Below are positions 13,435-25,946 of a stretch of 64,000 nt of DNA, piece after piece. A model generated the notes under the pieces. That model searched no databases. It was not told where the DNA came from and saw only the letters and a program-made list of their open reading frames with translations. Source of the DNA: Prinia subflava (taxonomy: Eukaryota > Chordata > Aves > Passeriformes > Cisticolidae). The stretch covers positions 141,976,102 to 142,040,101 of the forward strand of contig NC_086247.1 in NCBI RefSeq assembly GCF_021018805.1. Direction: 5' to 3'. A program made the translations under genes and the position numbers. Within the stretch, counting starts at the first letter, position 1. Every line of letters begins with the position of its first letter.

Positions 13435-16400
13435 CAGGTATACACACATTTGTTTGCATATAAACATGTATGTACACTTGTACCTTTTTAATGTATTTAA
13501 TATAAGAATCATGCAGAAATTTCTCGGCAGCACTGAGGCAGCTCCTTCTCTTTTACAGGTACCTTGTGTGTTAACAAAGAATTCTTATAATTGCTCTTTA
13601 AAAATTACACGTGGCTCAACTCCATGCAGCTACATACTATACAGAGCTGTGTGAACTCTCATTATGAAACCTCAAATCAGTTAAAGCTCACCTAGTTAGG
13701 GGTTTGTTAATAGCCTGACATTGACCTTTGGGTCATTATAATGCCTGTGTAATCTTTAAGAGGATGAAGTAACTGTACATCTACAGATTTTTTGTTTTTA
13801 AAGAGATGCTACAGAAAAGAGTTTTAAATAAATTACATTAAGACTAGAAAAGGCCATCACAAAATGCTTGTTTATTCAGAACAAAAACAGTAAATTCAGT
13901 TTGATAGTACTTGCTTTTGGTTTTATCTTTCTGCCAATATTTGTTTGCTTAACATGTCAATAAGGGTTGACTCATGAACTGTGTATGTACAAGTGTTTGT
14001 GCTGCACCAGTTCATGGGTTTGTATTGGGAGCTGATGTTGGTATGGGATTTTATTCAACAAGGAAACAGAAATGGTGTCACATATGAAAGGGATGACCGA
14101 AGGCTCAGACATGTAGAACGAAATACACACAGTGAAAAACTCAGAACAGTCAATCTTTTTCTATTTGGAACTGATGCTTATTCCTGCAACAGGGTTGTGC
14201 TGAGCATGGCACACAGACAGGATGCCCACAGGCACCTGTGAACAACTCACCATCAACCTTTGACTGAAGCGTGTCCCTGGATGAGTAACTTCATATGCTG
14301 CACACACTAGAACATTCAGAGCATACTTCAGAGTACATATTTCAAAACCAGTTAAATTTGCTAGATAAATCATTTTCTGTTAGAACAGATCACTCAGTAT
14401 AACGACACTAAAACAATCTAGGCAGTTTTGTGTGAGTTTTCATGTTCTTCCCCCCTCTAACTTACTCTGAAGTCTAAAATCCACAGGCAAAAGGAAACAC
14501 AGGGAAAGGTTTAGCCCTCTGTATTAAGACAAAAGATGACACAGGTAGACAAATAGAATCTGGGTGACATTATTGGTCAATTTGTGACTAATTTTCAGTT
14601 AGCACAAAGTTGCTTGGCTGAACTACTTACACATGACAGTGTGACTGACCTCACTTTAAGAGTGTGCTTAAATAGGCTCAAATGAAAAATTAATAACAGG
14701 GATAATCAAATAGCAGACTTGGTAAATTTAGGAGGAACATAAATTTAAAGGATTTTATTACGTATATTAACAACAAAATAGTTTCATAGCACATAAAGCA
14801 ACTCCTTTAATGAAAAACAAATACTACTGCAACATTCTGCATTCCTTTCCCACTTTGCTCAGCTGAATGTGCAAGTTAATGTTCAACATATTTAATATTT
14901 ACATATCTCACTGGATTAGATCATTTATTTTGTTAGTTTTAACATATATTCAAAGTTCTATGCAAACAGTGATGACCAAATGCTGGTCAGAAGAAGTTAT
15001 ATCACAGATTGAAAACACTACATCCTGTTTTACAGCATGCATGTGTACTAGATGAAGGTTTAAGATCTCTTTCAGCTCAGTGATTCAAAACTCCAGATCA
15101 TGCTTGATGATCATAGCCTGATGAGTATAAAGAACAGACACAAGAAGCTCCTTTCATCAACAGACTCTTGCTTGTGCCTTGTAGTGGTTTATTCAAAAAA
15201 GCTGCCACTGACCAGGAAATCAGATCTAAAACCTCAAAAGCCAGAGTAGGGATGAATATTTAGATTGAGTCTGCTCTTTGATTTTCTTTTCAGTTAGAAT
15301 GATTGATAAACATCCCTCTAGTGAGTAATAATTCTTGACTGATGGATTACTTCCTTCTTAGACATTTTGAATCAAACTAACACAGACATTTTGATCGCAC
15401 TTCATTCTTTTACATTAATGCAGCATAAAATCCTCCCACTGCTACATATGTGTCAGATAGAAACATTAACTTGAATTCATAAATATTTATTGATAACAAA
15501 TCTTATATGAAGTTTCCTGGACTGCTAACAAAAATGTAAATACAATAGATTTATCTTCTTCAAGAACTCTAAATACTGATTATGCTAATTTAAATGGTGC
15601 AGATAAGGGCCTTGAAAAGATGGACATCAGGCCTGTTGGCTTTTATTTTTACAGATCCCCAAAGAATGCTCTGCAGTTTAAAATGTAAACAGAAATGAGT
15701 TTGCCTCAAGCTAGTTTTTATCTAATATTAAATGCAACTTGTTGGTGCCAAGTATAACAAGGAAAAAGAGGATGAATGTTACAATAAGATCATGAAGAAG
15801 GTCATCGTAATTGTGTGCCCCAGGCTTCTGCACAGGAGAGCTTTCAAGGGGTACAAATTTTCAAGGCAGTGGGGCAGATCCAAAGCTAACACGAAGAAGC
15901 CTGCTCCCTGTGAAGTCAGTAGAGGCAGGCTGATTTGCACTGCAGAGACTCCTGTCTCTGAACAGGTAAGCCAGCAAGGCCATGAGGACGAGTTAACGAG
16001 CTGTCAAAGCCCAAACACCAGCTATCCACTCGTCTGTATCCACAAAAGTGACATACAGCCAGAACTGTACGTGTAGCATTTAAGCATCTGCCACAGATGG
16101 GGAATTTAGCACGCTTGCTGAAATTATTCCAGGAATCCCTAAACCATATTTGAGCATCAGTAAGAGTATGGAGGAATGCACAGTTATCAAGAATGCCATC
16201 TAGTGTACCCTCCAGCAACACTCCACCATAACAAACTCTCTGCTCACAGAAATAAACTGAAATGATGATGAACTGTATATCACACTAGATTGTGATAGAT
16301 GGGGCCATTAATAGCAACCTGAGAAGAATCAGATGGCTGGATCTAATGGAAATCACATGGCTTTTCAAAGCAACAACAGTGTTTTGTTCTGTAGGATGGC

Positions 16401-19246
16401 ACAAGATTCTTTGTATATGATTATGTAAAATTATTCTAGTCTCATGCAGCCTGTCTCACTAATCTTTCATTAGGATGCCTTGTGGCAAGCCTATAACCAG
16501 AGACTCCCCCCCTTTTCTGTCTCTGAATCACTCTGAATGTAGGGAAGAGGAAATTTTGAGAAACAAGTCCCCTGGATAGCTCTCTGGATAGTTCTGAGAT
16601 AAACATTAATATGTGCAACCCCAGTAAAGATTCTTATTATGATGTTATCTGGCAAGTGGTTACTCTTAATCTCACTATCTCACAGTTGCTCTGGTATGCA
16701 ATAACAAATTGTAAATACCAAAATTCTTTCTACCATCCACATCACATCTCTAAGTTCTTCACATACAAGACTCAGTGACTACACTTCTGTGGTGGCACAA
16801 TGTGAACCAAGAGCAAAGGCTTTCCATTACCCCCTCATTTCAAATCTACCCACTTGTAGTGGGTTTGCTGCTCCACACCAAGACAGCTTTCTGACAGTTG
16901 TGGGCAATATTGCTGGGAATCATTTACACACAAATAATTTCAATTTTTATGTAGCCTACATGCATTTTCAAGAAAAATCTTGATGATATGATTCCTGCTG
17001 AATTCCAGCTTGCATTAGGCAATTGCTCAGATACATCTACTATGTCATGATTAGTCATGTAAAAGCATTAGAATTTGTGTTCTACACTACATTTCACAGT
17101 AAATAACTCCCTCATTTCCATCTGCAAAATCAAGAATTATTTAATGAGGAAGAAAGGTCTAATAAATAGTGAACTAATCTAGCATTTAACTTCTCTATTC
17201 ACTATACACTTCCTCTATGACTTTAGGCAAGTTGTTTGGCTATACTCTAATTTCCTCTAATGTAAACCAGAGATAAAGGCACAGCTGCCACTACAGAGTT
17301 TTTTGAGGGTAAATAATGTGAAAGTCTGTGAAGTGTTTGAACAGAACAGTAGTAAAGGCAGGTAATATAGTCAGAGAGATCTGATGCTCTGCTCACTTCC
17401 AGCAGCATTAATGCTTGCTCTCATCTCTGGAACATATTTGCAATAAGCTTTGTCAACAGTGCTTCCAGGTTGTTTCAAACCTGTTAATGAAAAGGGTAGA
17501 TGCTTAATGTGTTTAGTGACATTGTCCTGAGCACAATCTGCAGCTGAGCTGTCAGCTCCAGCATACCAATGATGATGCCCTGGGAGGAGGAAAGCTGCAT
17601 TTTTACTTTCTCAGATGGCTGCACAAACACTGTGAAGGCTGACACAACCCATATTGCTAAAGAGCACAGAAATTATCATTCAATAAACTGACTTACCACA
17701 GGATACCAGGAGTTTCTCTCTCCTGCATATTTTTATTGAACTGAAACCCATATATGATTTAAAAAACCTCAAATAAAAATTTGCTGTTAGAATGCATCCT
17801 CACTGTTGTCAATGGAATTGCTCTAGTCAATGAAAATAGACAACCTTGAGCCAGCAAAAAGTGAAGTTTTATTACTATTAATAAAGTCTTAGCAAAATAC
17901 TAAGACATCAACACCTTTATAATTTATATTTTCCACTATGAGAATAGAAGACAGTAGAATTAGAGCGCCTGAGCACCCTGGTGTGATCTACAGTCTCCTA
18001 GCAGTTTCGACACACTTCCTCACTCTGATTAGTACGTGAGAATTCAGCAGGAAAACAGAACTAGGAGAAAAAAGATTGATATAGAACATTTAGAGAAACC
18101 AATGGCACATGCTGGAAGACCTGTCTTTTTATTCAAAGTTTGTGTCTGCTCACATTGCAGAGCTCTTGATGCCCATTCAAACTGCTGTTATGATGAGCAT
18201 CACTTTTCAGTCCCATTAGTCAGAATACCTTAGAAGCAGATGGACAGTGCCTCAGCAGGGGGTGTGATTGTATCCATAGCTATTAAACACTGAAAGTAGT
18301 GATGAAAATCCCGTTACAGGTAGGTGAAGTGAAAATCTGACAGAAGTCTGAATCTTCACTATTCTGGGAAAATAAACTACACCCTGAATGCAAATACAGC
18401 AAGGAAACTCAAGGGTAAATAAATACCATGGATAGGAGTTTAAAAAGAAAGAATTTTTTTAAGAAAAAATTGTATTATTTACTAAATAGAAATTCAAATA
18501 TTCAGCGTAAGTCAGAGAAAGTGCATGGTTGTTAGGCAAAATTGGGTAGGATGCATACTTCAGGATCTGCCCATAATCCTATCTTTAAATACACGATGGT
18601 ATTTAGTGATATTTAAAAAGACTTTAAAGTGCACACACAGACATAACAGAATAACTCAGTAAACCAGTAGGCATGAAGGGAATGGAAAATAGATACTTGT
18701 CTTGGGAAAACTGATATAACTGCTTGGACTTCACAGTCAAATCTGGCATCAATTGATGCCAAATTTACTCCATTTTCTTTCTAAGGAACCTATTGACTCC
18801 AGCCAAGCAACCTCTCTGAGATCTTCACAGTCTTTAAATGATGAATCCAAATTTTCAGATACACAATGAAACTTCACCCAGATCTCCAGATGTCCTCCAG
18901 TTCATCCTGCAGGCTCTGGTGTAACTGCTATCCCAACATGTGGCAGGTTCATGGCAGCTGAGTGACAAAAGGGTCTGTCTAAGGGACGGCTTTGACAAGA
19001 ATTCTGTCCCTCTGTGCACAATGAATCCTGTGAGCTCTCTGCAAGATACAATGCAAGAAAACTCCAAGCATGAATGAACACATGTAGTCCTCTCCTTGCA
19101 CTGATAGGAGAAATGCCACCCCTATTAAGTTACATTTGGTCCAATTTCAACAGTCACTGGCTGTTGAAGAAAATGTCATTTCTTTGTGCGTCAAATATCT
19201 CAAACAACAATGAAGAAAGAAAGTTTAAAGCTGTATGGGAAACAAT
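13435..19246. other. Long AT-rich stretch, no gene seen
   Basis: The most gene-like place is around 15654-15965, where a strong acceptor-like site (pyrimidines then TTTTTACAG) and a strong donor-like site (AACAGGTAAGCC) face each other. No frame stays open across the whole interval, so only an untranslated exon could be proposed. The 114-codon plus frame at 15732-16076 runs past the donor and has no known domain. No transposon was recognised. Confidence 0.45.
18744..18761. repeat. Perfect 18-bp palindrome TGGCATCAATTGATGCCA
   Basis: Two-fold symmetry with no central spacer, and not simple AT sequence: both arms contain TGGCATC. Palindromes of this kind can be dimeric transcription-factor sites, but no specific factor is assigned. 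Confidence 0.85.
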
Positions 19247-19282
19247 TGTGTGTATATATATATATATGTATAAATATATATA
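19247..19282. repeat. (TA)n / (TG)n microsatellite
   Basis: TGTG followed by alternating TA with two interruptions (GTA, AAT). It is a typical short dinucleotide tract. Confidence 0.9.
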
Positions 19283-21547
19283 ATCTCCATGTAATATTAC
19301 TAAATACCAAGTTGTTCCCAAGTGTGCATTTACCAATTGCCAGGGAGGTTTCCTCTTGAACTTGTTTCTACCAAAGGGGCAAAAAACAGGGAATGAAAAT
19401 ACCTGCTAAACCATTTAAAAGATTATCAAATGATTAGATAATCAGAAAATACAAAAAAAATCTTTTATCATGAAAAGATCTGTGTTTGGTATGCACAGTA
19501 GGTTATCTCTAAGCCTTCATTTGTAAAATAAAGAAAACAAACAGTATGAATAAAGAACACATCTCAAGTTAGATAGTGGTGGTTTCCAGTGACTTCAGAA
19601 GAATTCATTAAGGAAAAATTTTATAATATAGTAGCTTGGCTTAAGTGCCGCTATTTTTGGTGGCACTCACTTTTGGTGGGACCCTTTTTTGGTGACACAC
19701 TTCACACTTTTCACTAGCCATTTTTAAGTGTGAGTGCAAAACCTGTATGCAGTTTTATTCCTGAAAAGCATAAAGGTTCTTTGTACTTATGTTGGATGCA
19801 TATGACAGATACGCAATAAAACCTCAAGTTACAGAAAAAATACCTTAAAATTCAGGTATTACAGACCTCTATCTGACTGATTAATTAATCAGACATAAGA
19901 TTTAAAGGTGACTTGAATGACTGATTGTAAAGTGAAAATTGGGGTTTTGTCATTTAAGAAATAGCAAAAAAATAATGGCTGGAAGGAAAGTCAACTCTCT
20001 TCAAAACAACTGGAAGTAGATTTTGAGAATGAGAAGGATGCATTATCAGAATAAAATCTTGAGGGAAATTACATATTCTCTCACTTTAAACATTCAAATA
20101 AAAATATGACACGAAAATAAGAACAAAAACCCCACACGATTTCTCATTTTCCAGTCAGGAGTAACTGGGCAAAATGATATGCCTGGGGTCAAACAGAATA
20201 TTCAGTGGTCCTGCCTGATTTACAGCTTCATCAGTTAAATTCTCAGAACCTGCAAAGTATATGAGCAGAATTTTTCCATGAAAATTATTCTTCAGTAATT
20301 TTATACAGTATTAAGCATATTTTGCCTTCCTTTTACCAGACATAACCCTAACATATTTGGGCAGATTTATTCTGCAGAGGGATAAACACCTGCATTGAGA
20401 ATGATAAGGACATCATCATGGATACCATATCTTTAACTAGAGTAAAAAAAAATCACAGATTGGACAATTCATACTCAGTACTAATTTGTACTGCAAACAG
20501 TCCAATAATCACTTTATTAAGGTTAACATTAAAGAGTCTGTTTCCTCGAGGGAAGTAATTTCATAAATGATTATGATTAAAGCATGTTCTCATTTTGTAA
20601 GGAAAAGACTAATAGATGAACTTACATGATATTCTGAAGAGAAAAGCTTCTGGGGTAGTGAGTGTACCCTGATTACTTCCAAACATGTTGGGAAGCTGGT
20701 GAAAATGTTGCACATACATGAAAGAACAGACGTGTCTATTTTTGGACCATGATAAGCTTTTGACAAGCATTTACCACTATTTATGAATGAATATTCTTTA
20801 CTTTTATTTGCATTCCTTCTGCATTTCTTGTCTGAAAGAGAAAGATCATTTGTTTGAGTTTTCAGTCACATTCAGACAAACTGTGGCACCAAGGACTGGG
20901 TTGTATCTTCACACTCCTAAGGGACACAGAGCCTAAAACCCATCAACAGAGCTCTGCTTTGGAGGTAGTCAAACAAGTTAGACAAGCATGTTGGTAAGGC
21001 CATCCTTGCAAGTAAGGATTTGAAATTGTGTATGTCTGATAAGAGAAAACTAAATGTAAGGTCTGGACCCAGGCAATAAAGCCATTGCTTAATTGCTTAG
21101 GAACAATTAAAGCCTTCAGCTAAACCTGTGTGAGCCAGGGGGAAAAAGGTATTTTTTTCTTTATCTTTCTTCTTACTCCTACTTCCCTTTTGTGAAAGAA
21201 AGACTGCAGAAATTTCCTCAGGCACTTCTCTTATTCTGGAATTAGGGATACCCAAAAAAAAATAAATGTGACTATCTTAAGATCAAACCAAGATACTCAA
21301 CAGATCCTTTGTATATCATGTATCAAAAGCAAATACCACAACATCCTGTATTAATCTGTGCAAAAAATCAACACCCTTGGCAAGACTAACGGGCCAGGGT
21401 GTGCTGTGGGATTTTTAAACTTGAAAATTTGTGACAGTAGTTAGCTGTTCAGAACACCCCTGCTCATTCTGAGACAAAAGAGTGAGATCAAGTATTGGTC
21501 TTAACACTCCATACTGATAGAAAGCCATAGGTGCAAGGAGAAATTCC
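19283..21547. other. AT-rich stretch, no gene seen
   Basis: Holds a short degenerate tandem motif at 19653-19700 (TTTTGGTG repeated three times), listed separately. No open frame worth noting and no recognised transposon. Confidence 0.5.
19653..19700. repeat. Three-unit degenerate tandem repeat (TTTTGGTG core)
   Basis: Three neighbouring units of roughly 15-18 bp each begin with T-run plus GGTG, followed by a GCAC/GACC/ACAC-type remainder. An AATAAA hexamer lies about 120 bp downstream, at about 19816. This could be a small decayed tandem array or part of an old LTR, and neither is established. Confidence 0.5.
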
Positions 21548-21619
21548 AAAAAAAAACAAAAAAAACAAAAAAAAACAAAAAAAAACAAAAAAAAAAAAAA
21601 AAAGAAAAAAAAAAAAAAA
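21548..21619. repeat. (A8-9 C)n / A-rich tract
   Basis: Four regularly spaced C residues each separated by 8-9 A, then long A runs broken by G. The regular period suggests replication-slippage expansion of an A-run unit. It encodes the poly-Phe stretch of a false minus-strand frame at 21415-21750. Confidence 0.92.
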
Positions 21620-22879
21620 GGGAAAATTAAACTCCAGTATATCAGAGTTGGAATTTTTCTTTCTAAATTTTTGATATCAGGAGATACCTGTACATGTCTA
21701 ATAAAATGAAAGTTTAAACACACAAAAAAATCACCAGTATACAAGATCAAACCTTTTGCATGTTCTAAGCTGAACTGCCATCTGAAAGGTATTTAGAGTA
21801 GAAAACAAAATATGGTATGATATTGATTATTAGCATTTTCTTTATATATTTCATGTGACAAATAACCCAGAGGACTGGCAGAAAGTAACACAATTTGAAC
21901 GTTCTGGCTACCAGAGATGCTGGGTGACATCTGCATGCCATACAGCCCTGTTACCTCTCAGGGATGGACACATAACATAAGACTTTTGAGAATTCAGGCC
22001 AATATTGTTAATAATAATTAAAATCTTTAATAATCTGGTGCTCTATGGGAAGAATCTCATCTTTAACAGAGAAGTAATTGTATTTCTTTCTAAATGGAGA
22101 ATGGAAGGCCAGATAATCTCTTTGTTAATACCTAGGCTTTAAATCTAAGATTTCTATCCCCTGAGTGATATGAGTTTGTGAGGTGTGCTAAGACTGAGGG
22201 CAAATCTGAACTGCATAAAAGGCTACAGCACAGGTCTGTGGTTAGCACTGGCAAAGTCCATGAACTCCTCAGGGCACTTTGCAGTCAAGAGACAACACAA
22301 ATTCTGTGTAGCTGACTTTGAGCTTCAGCTACCTACAGTGTCCCCACACCCAGCTCCAGCTCTGGAGTTAACCTGAGCAAATCCAGTTCAGATATCTTCA
22401 CATCTTCAGAAGTAAAGCCAAACTAACCATACTTTCTAGTGGAAAAAGAAGTTTACACTAATATTGAGAAAAACTGTTAAAAAGTTTTGTGCTGTCTTTA
22501 ATTTCCCATTAAAAAAAAAAAATAGAGCTGTTTGGAGAAGCTTCCTAAATGACATGACACAATGGCAGGAGAAAAAAGAACATTTTTCTCCTCTTGATCA
22601 GAGCCCCAAAATAATAACTTTCTGAAATTAGAGATTCTTCAATCAGAGACTGAAGTTTGTTTCAGTCAGCATTCATTTTGTCACTTTTATATGAGTGGCA
22701 ACAATTGAGAAAACACAAAACAAAAGTTTGGTTTTGTGCTCAAAATAGCCAAACACACGGAAACACATATTGAGCACTGCTCCCCAGCAGGTTGGTGGGT
22801 TTTGTGTATTGTCACTGCCTTTTTTTGGAGCTCTGTTGTGGAGAGAGGACTGAAAGATGAGTTCCAGAGCGCCTACTTG
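21620..22879. other. AT-rich stretch, no gene seen
   Basis: Open frames at 22185-22376 (plus) and 22673-22924 (minus) are short, without recognised domains or start context. An A run of 12 lies at 22511-22522. Confidence 0.5.
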
Positions 22880-23800
22880 GTGCTTGAAATGGAAGCTGGA
22901 TGAAACGTAGGCAGTGAAGTCCAAGAAAATGATCCAGAAAAGATGTGCAGCAAGGGTTTGTCACACCCAACAGACACTAATGCCCCAAAACCACCTTCCT
23001 TTTCAGCCTCAGGTGCTTTCCAGAGGCTTGTGCTTGTGCTCAGCTCCCACCTTGACTTGGTCTCTTGGGGACAAGGGACCATGTGTCCTCCCTCCAGCTG
23101 AGCTCTGCCTGTGCCGTGGTGCCAGTTCAGCACGCTGAGTTCATCCCAAGAACAGCCACTGTGGTGATGTGCAGGGCCCAGCCTGTGGGATGAGGTGCAG
23201 TTCTGCCTGTGCCCACCTTCTAGGGCATTTGTCCTGAGGGTTTTGCTGTAGCTGCATGCCACTTACACAGCACATGGTCAGTTTTTAGCTCTGCAACCAT
23301 GGCAGTGCCGGTACCCAGGTTTCCCCTTGGAAAACACTGTCAGGGCTGAAGGGACTGATGAGCCTCCCTGTCCCTGCCCAGCCCTCCACGCCTCTCTTGC
23401 TACAGCCATAACACAAAGCATCCTTTTAGGCCCCTGAGGGCTGTCAGTTCCTGTGCTGGAACCCCAGGCTCTCCTGTGCTCTCTGCCCACACATGTCTGA
23501 CACCCTGTCCTGTCCCTGTCCCCAGAGCCCAGGACTGAGGCTGCCCTGCTCCTGACTGCAGCCCCAGGGAGCCTCTGCAGCCCCCAGCTGACCTCCATGG
23601 GGAGTCACCATCCCATGGGGCATCTTGGCAAATCCCCTTTCACCTGCCTGGACTTGAGCTTCCTCAGCCTCTGCCCATTGTCCAGTCTCTGTCCATTTTC
23701 CAGGCTCCCAGGCTTCCCAAAGGAAAATGGCATCAGCCATTTCCACTGCTCTGCAAATCCCTGGCACACGAAACCAACGTGGAGAGCAAGGAGACATCTG
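22880..23800. other. Locally GC-richer block of unknown origin
   Basis: This roughly 0.9-kb block is rich in CTG/CCC/CAG words and clearly richer in G+C than its flanks, yet it has few CpG dinucleotides, so it is not an unmethylated CpG island. Stops are sparse for that reason, giving overlapping frames on both strands of up to 129 codons (22873-23262 minus, 23444-23797 minus, 23597-23893 plus). None has a recognised domain, and the overlap argues against any being real. Part of it (23295-23356) recurs 1.1 kb downstream, so the block may be an old unclassified repeat or LTR-derived DNA. Confidence 0.5.
23295..23356 (+). repeat. Copy 1 of a 62-bp two-copy segment
   Basis: Starts AACCATGGCAGTGC and ends near CAGGGCTGAAGGG. 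It aligns without gaps to 24396-24457 with about 13 mismatches by eye (near 79% identity), in the same orientation. Confidence 0.75.
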
Positions 23801-25889
23801 CTCCCATCAACTGCCTTTTTTTCTTCCATACATAGCTTGAAAAATGCTCCACTGCACCCTTCAGAGAGAAAAACAGCATTACAAATGTATTGAAACAAGC
23901 TGTCATTGCCCTAAAATTTCCTTTTACGAGCAAAGGAAATTCCACTACTCCAGAATGACAACCACAGCACTTCTGAGAAACCTCTGTAAATCTTGACTGA
24001 GCTCAAGCATGTTGCTTTAGCCAGGTTTATTACTAGGAAATACTAGGGAAAATGTGATGAGAAAGCCCATTCTTGGGAACCCCAAACCAATAGCAAGACT
24101 GAAACTGCAGAAATTTTCCCTGCAGTGAACCAAAGCCTTAAAACCTTCTAATGGTTTGCTCATTGTTACACAAATGCCTCTACATAAATCAGTCAAGTAT
24201 AATAAGGCAATAAAATTTAATTCATGCACAAATATCTGGCAATCAGTTATGCTGGAAATAAAATTCAGAGCAATAAATAGGAATTTTGGAGAGTTTCCTG
24301 AGGCATGATTTAGGCAATTTTTGTCAGAATATGACATGATCTCTTTAAACCCATGATGATTTTTATGTATATTATCCTGTTTTGCCACAATTGAGAACCA
24401 TGGCAGTGCTGGAACCAAGACCTCCCTCTGGCAGACACTCTCAGGGCTGAAGGGCTTCCCTGCAGAATACTTTTGGTGCTACAGTTTAGTTTATGTTAGT
24501 AATCAAATAGAAATAATATTTACTGAAGATTGAAAACTGACTTGTAAAAATACACTTGGCATCAAAATTTGAAACTTGGCATATGATGGACTGCCATAAG
24601 AACTGCCCAAAAAGCATTTTCTGTCTCAAATTGTACATACAAATAAACAGAGGCTCTCAAGAGTTTTTTGTTTGTATTAAAAGAATCAACTTCATATTTT
24701 TAAATATAGTTTTTGCACTTGTGTAATTCTCAAATGGGATGAATCCAAGTAAAATACCATAAAGTTCATATCAATGTCTTTTATTAGAGAGGTTAAAAAG
24801 TAGCTAAAATTTAGTTAAAAATAAACTGTTTCAAGCCATTTCTTTTTCCAGATGGAGCAAAAAACACATCTGAGCTTCTTATCAGCTACATATTGCTTTA
24901 ATGTTTTGAAGGGGTTACAAGACCCCCAGCCCATGGCATTTACCTATGGCACCCAGAGACTAACGCTCATTTATACCAGAGACAGGAGGAACAGGAAGGA
25001 GCCAAAAGCATGGAAGATGAGCCCTAAGCTTGATTCAGCTTGTGTTGACTGAAGTCCCTTTTGTCCTTTCCTTTTAGTATTAAGCCACTGACTTAGAAGG
25101 AAGAAGGTCAAGTGACTTGTTTCTTTAAGCAACAAAAATTTAGGGAGATGCAGATTATGTGTTCTGTGCAAGGTTACTCCTCCTCCTGTCTCTGGAGCCC
25201 TCTATTTTATCTCACCATTCAGGAAACTCAGCATCACTTCTAAATGCCTTGAATAGAGTGAGTGTCCTGCCATGACACACTCAATTAGAGAGCTATGGAT
25301 TCAGGTCCTCTGAGGAAGAACAGATCTCAGAGATTTTAAGGAACCAACTACTTAAAATGCTCAACTTAAAGGTCGCCATCCAGCCCTTTTTCTCTCCCCA
25401 GTTTTGCCTCACTTCTTCTGCACCTTAACAGGAAGAATGATGTGAGGGAAACAGTGAAACTCCTTGAACTTTCCTACTCTTAGAATCTTAAGCAGATTTT
25501 TCCTTGGAAAGAGAAATCAGCCCCAGTACCCAGAGAGCAAAAGAAGGAAAAATAAAGTCAAGTGAAGTACATAGGGTTTTTTTCCAATAAAGCTCAGAGG
25601 GGTTTCTGGCAAGAGACAATAGTCTGGAAAGAATCAGAGAATATAGTAGAAAGAATGTCTGAAGGACCTCCTGAGATGAAGCCAAGAAAGGCAATTTTTT
25701 GACTTCTCTCCAGAAACATTACCCTTTCAGAAACTGAGGTCTGGGGAATTTTCAAAACTGTTAACTATATCCTTTTAGGTAGCCACTGAGCCGAGGAGTG
25801 GAGTAGATAGAAGAATTAATATGAATGACTCAGATTCCACATAAATCCAGATTAGCAGCAGTTTGGGCATAGTGAGTTTTTGCCTATTT

Positions 25890-25891
<2 letters not shown>
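23801..25891. other. AT-rich stretch, no gene seen
   Basis: Contains the second copy of the 62-bp segment (24396-24457). The 133-codon minus frame at 24017-24418 has no domain I recognise and runs into that repeat, so it was not called. Confidence 0.5.
24396..24457 (+). repeat. Copy 2 of a 62-bp two-copy segment
   Basis: Shares the first 14 bases AACCATGGCAGTGC and the block TCAGGGCTGAAGGG with 23295-23356 at the same spacing. The sequence outside the 62 bp does not obviously align, so this is either a fragment of the same interspersed repeat family or the trace of an old local duplication. Confidence 0.75.
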
Positions 25892-25937
<46 letters not shown>

Positions 25938-25946
25938 CTTTTTTTC
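25892..25946. repeat. Poly(T) run, 46 pure T plus extension
   Basis: Forty-six consecutive T, a C, then further T. On the minus strand it would read as a poly(A) tract followed downstream by unremarkable DNA. No retrocopy body was recognised on either side. Its length makes it likely to vary between individuals and to be uncertain in the assembly. Confidence 0.95.

Noticed and set aside
15732..16076. 114-codon plus frame with basic stretch
   Set aside because: It reads through a strong donor-like site and shows no recognised domain. It is kept only as a possible untranslated exon.
20900..20990. Possible CR1-like words (TTTGGAGGTAGTCAAA...GTTAGACAAG)
   Set aside because: A short match without the following 3' UTR blocks. 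It could be chance.
22873..23262. 129-codon minus-strand frame
   Set aside because: Lies in a GC-rich block with competing frames. It has no domain, no splice context and no family resemblance.
24017..24418. 133-codon minus-strand frame
   Set aside because: It overlaps the two-copy 62-bp segment, and the hydrophobic, Phe/Ile-rich translation has no domain.
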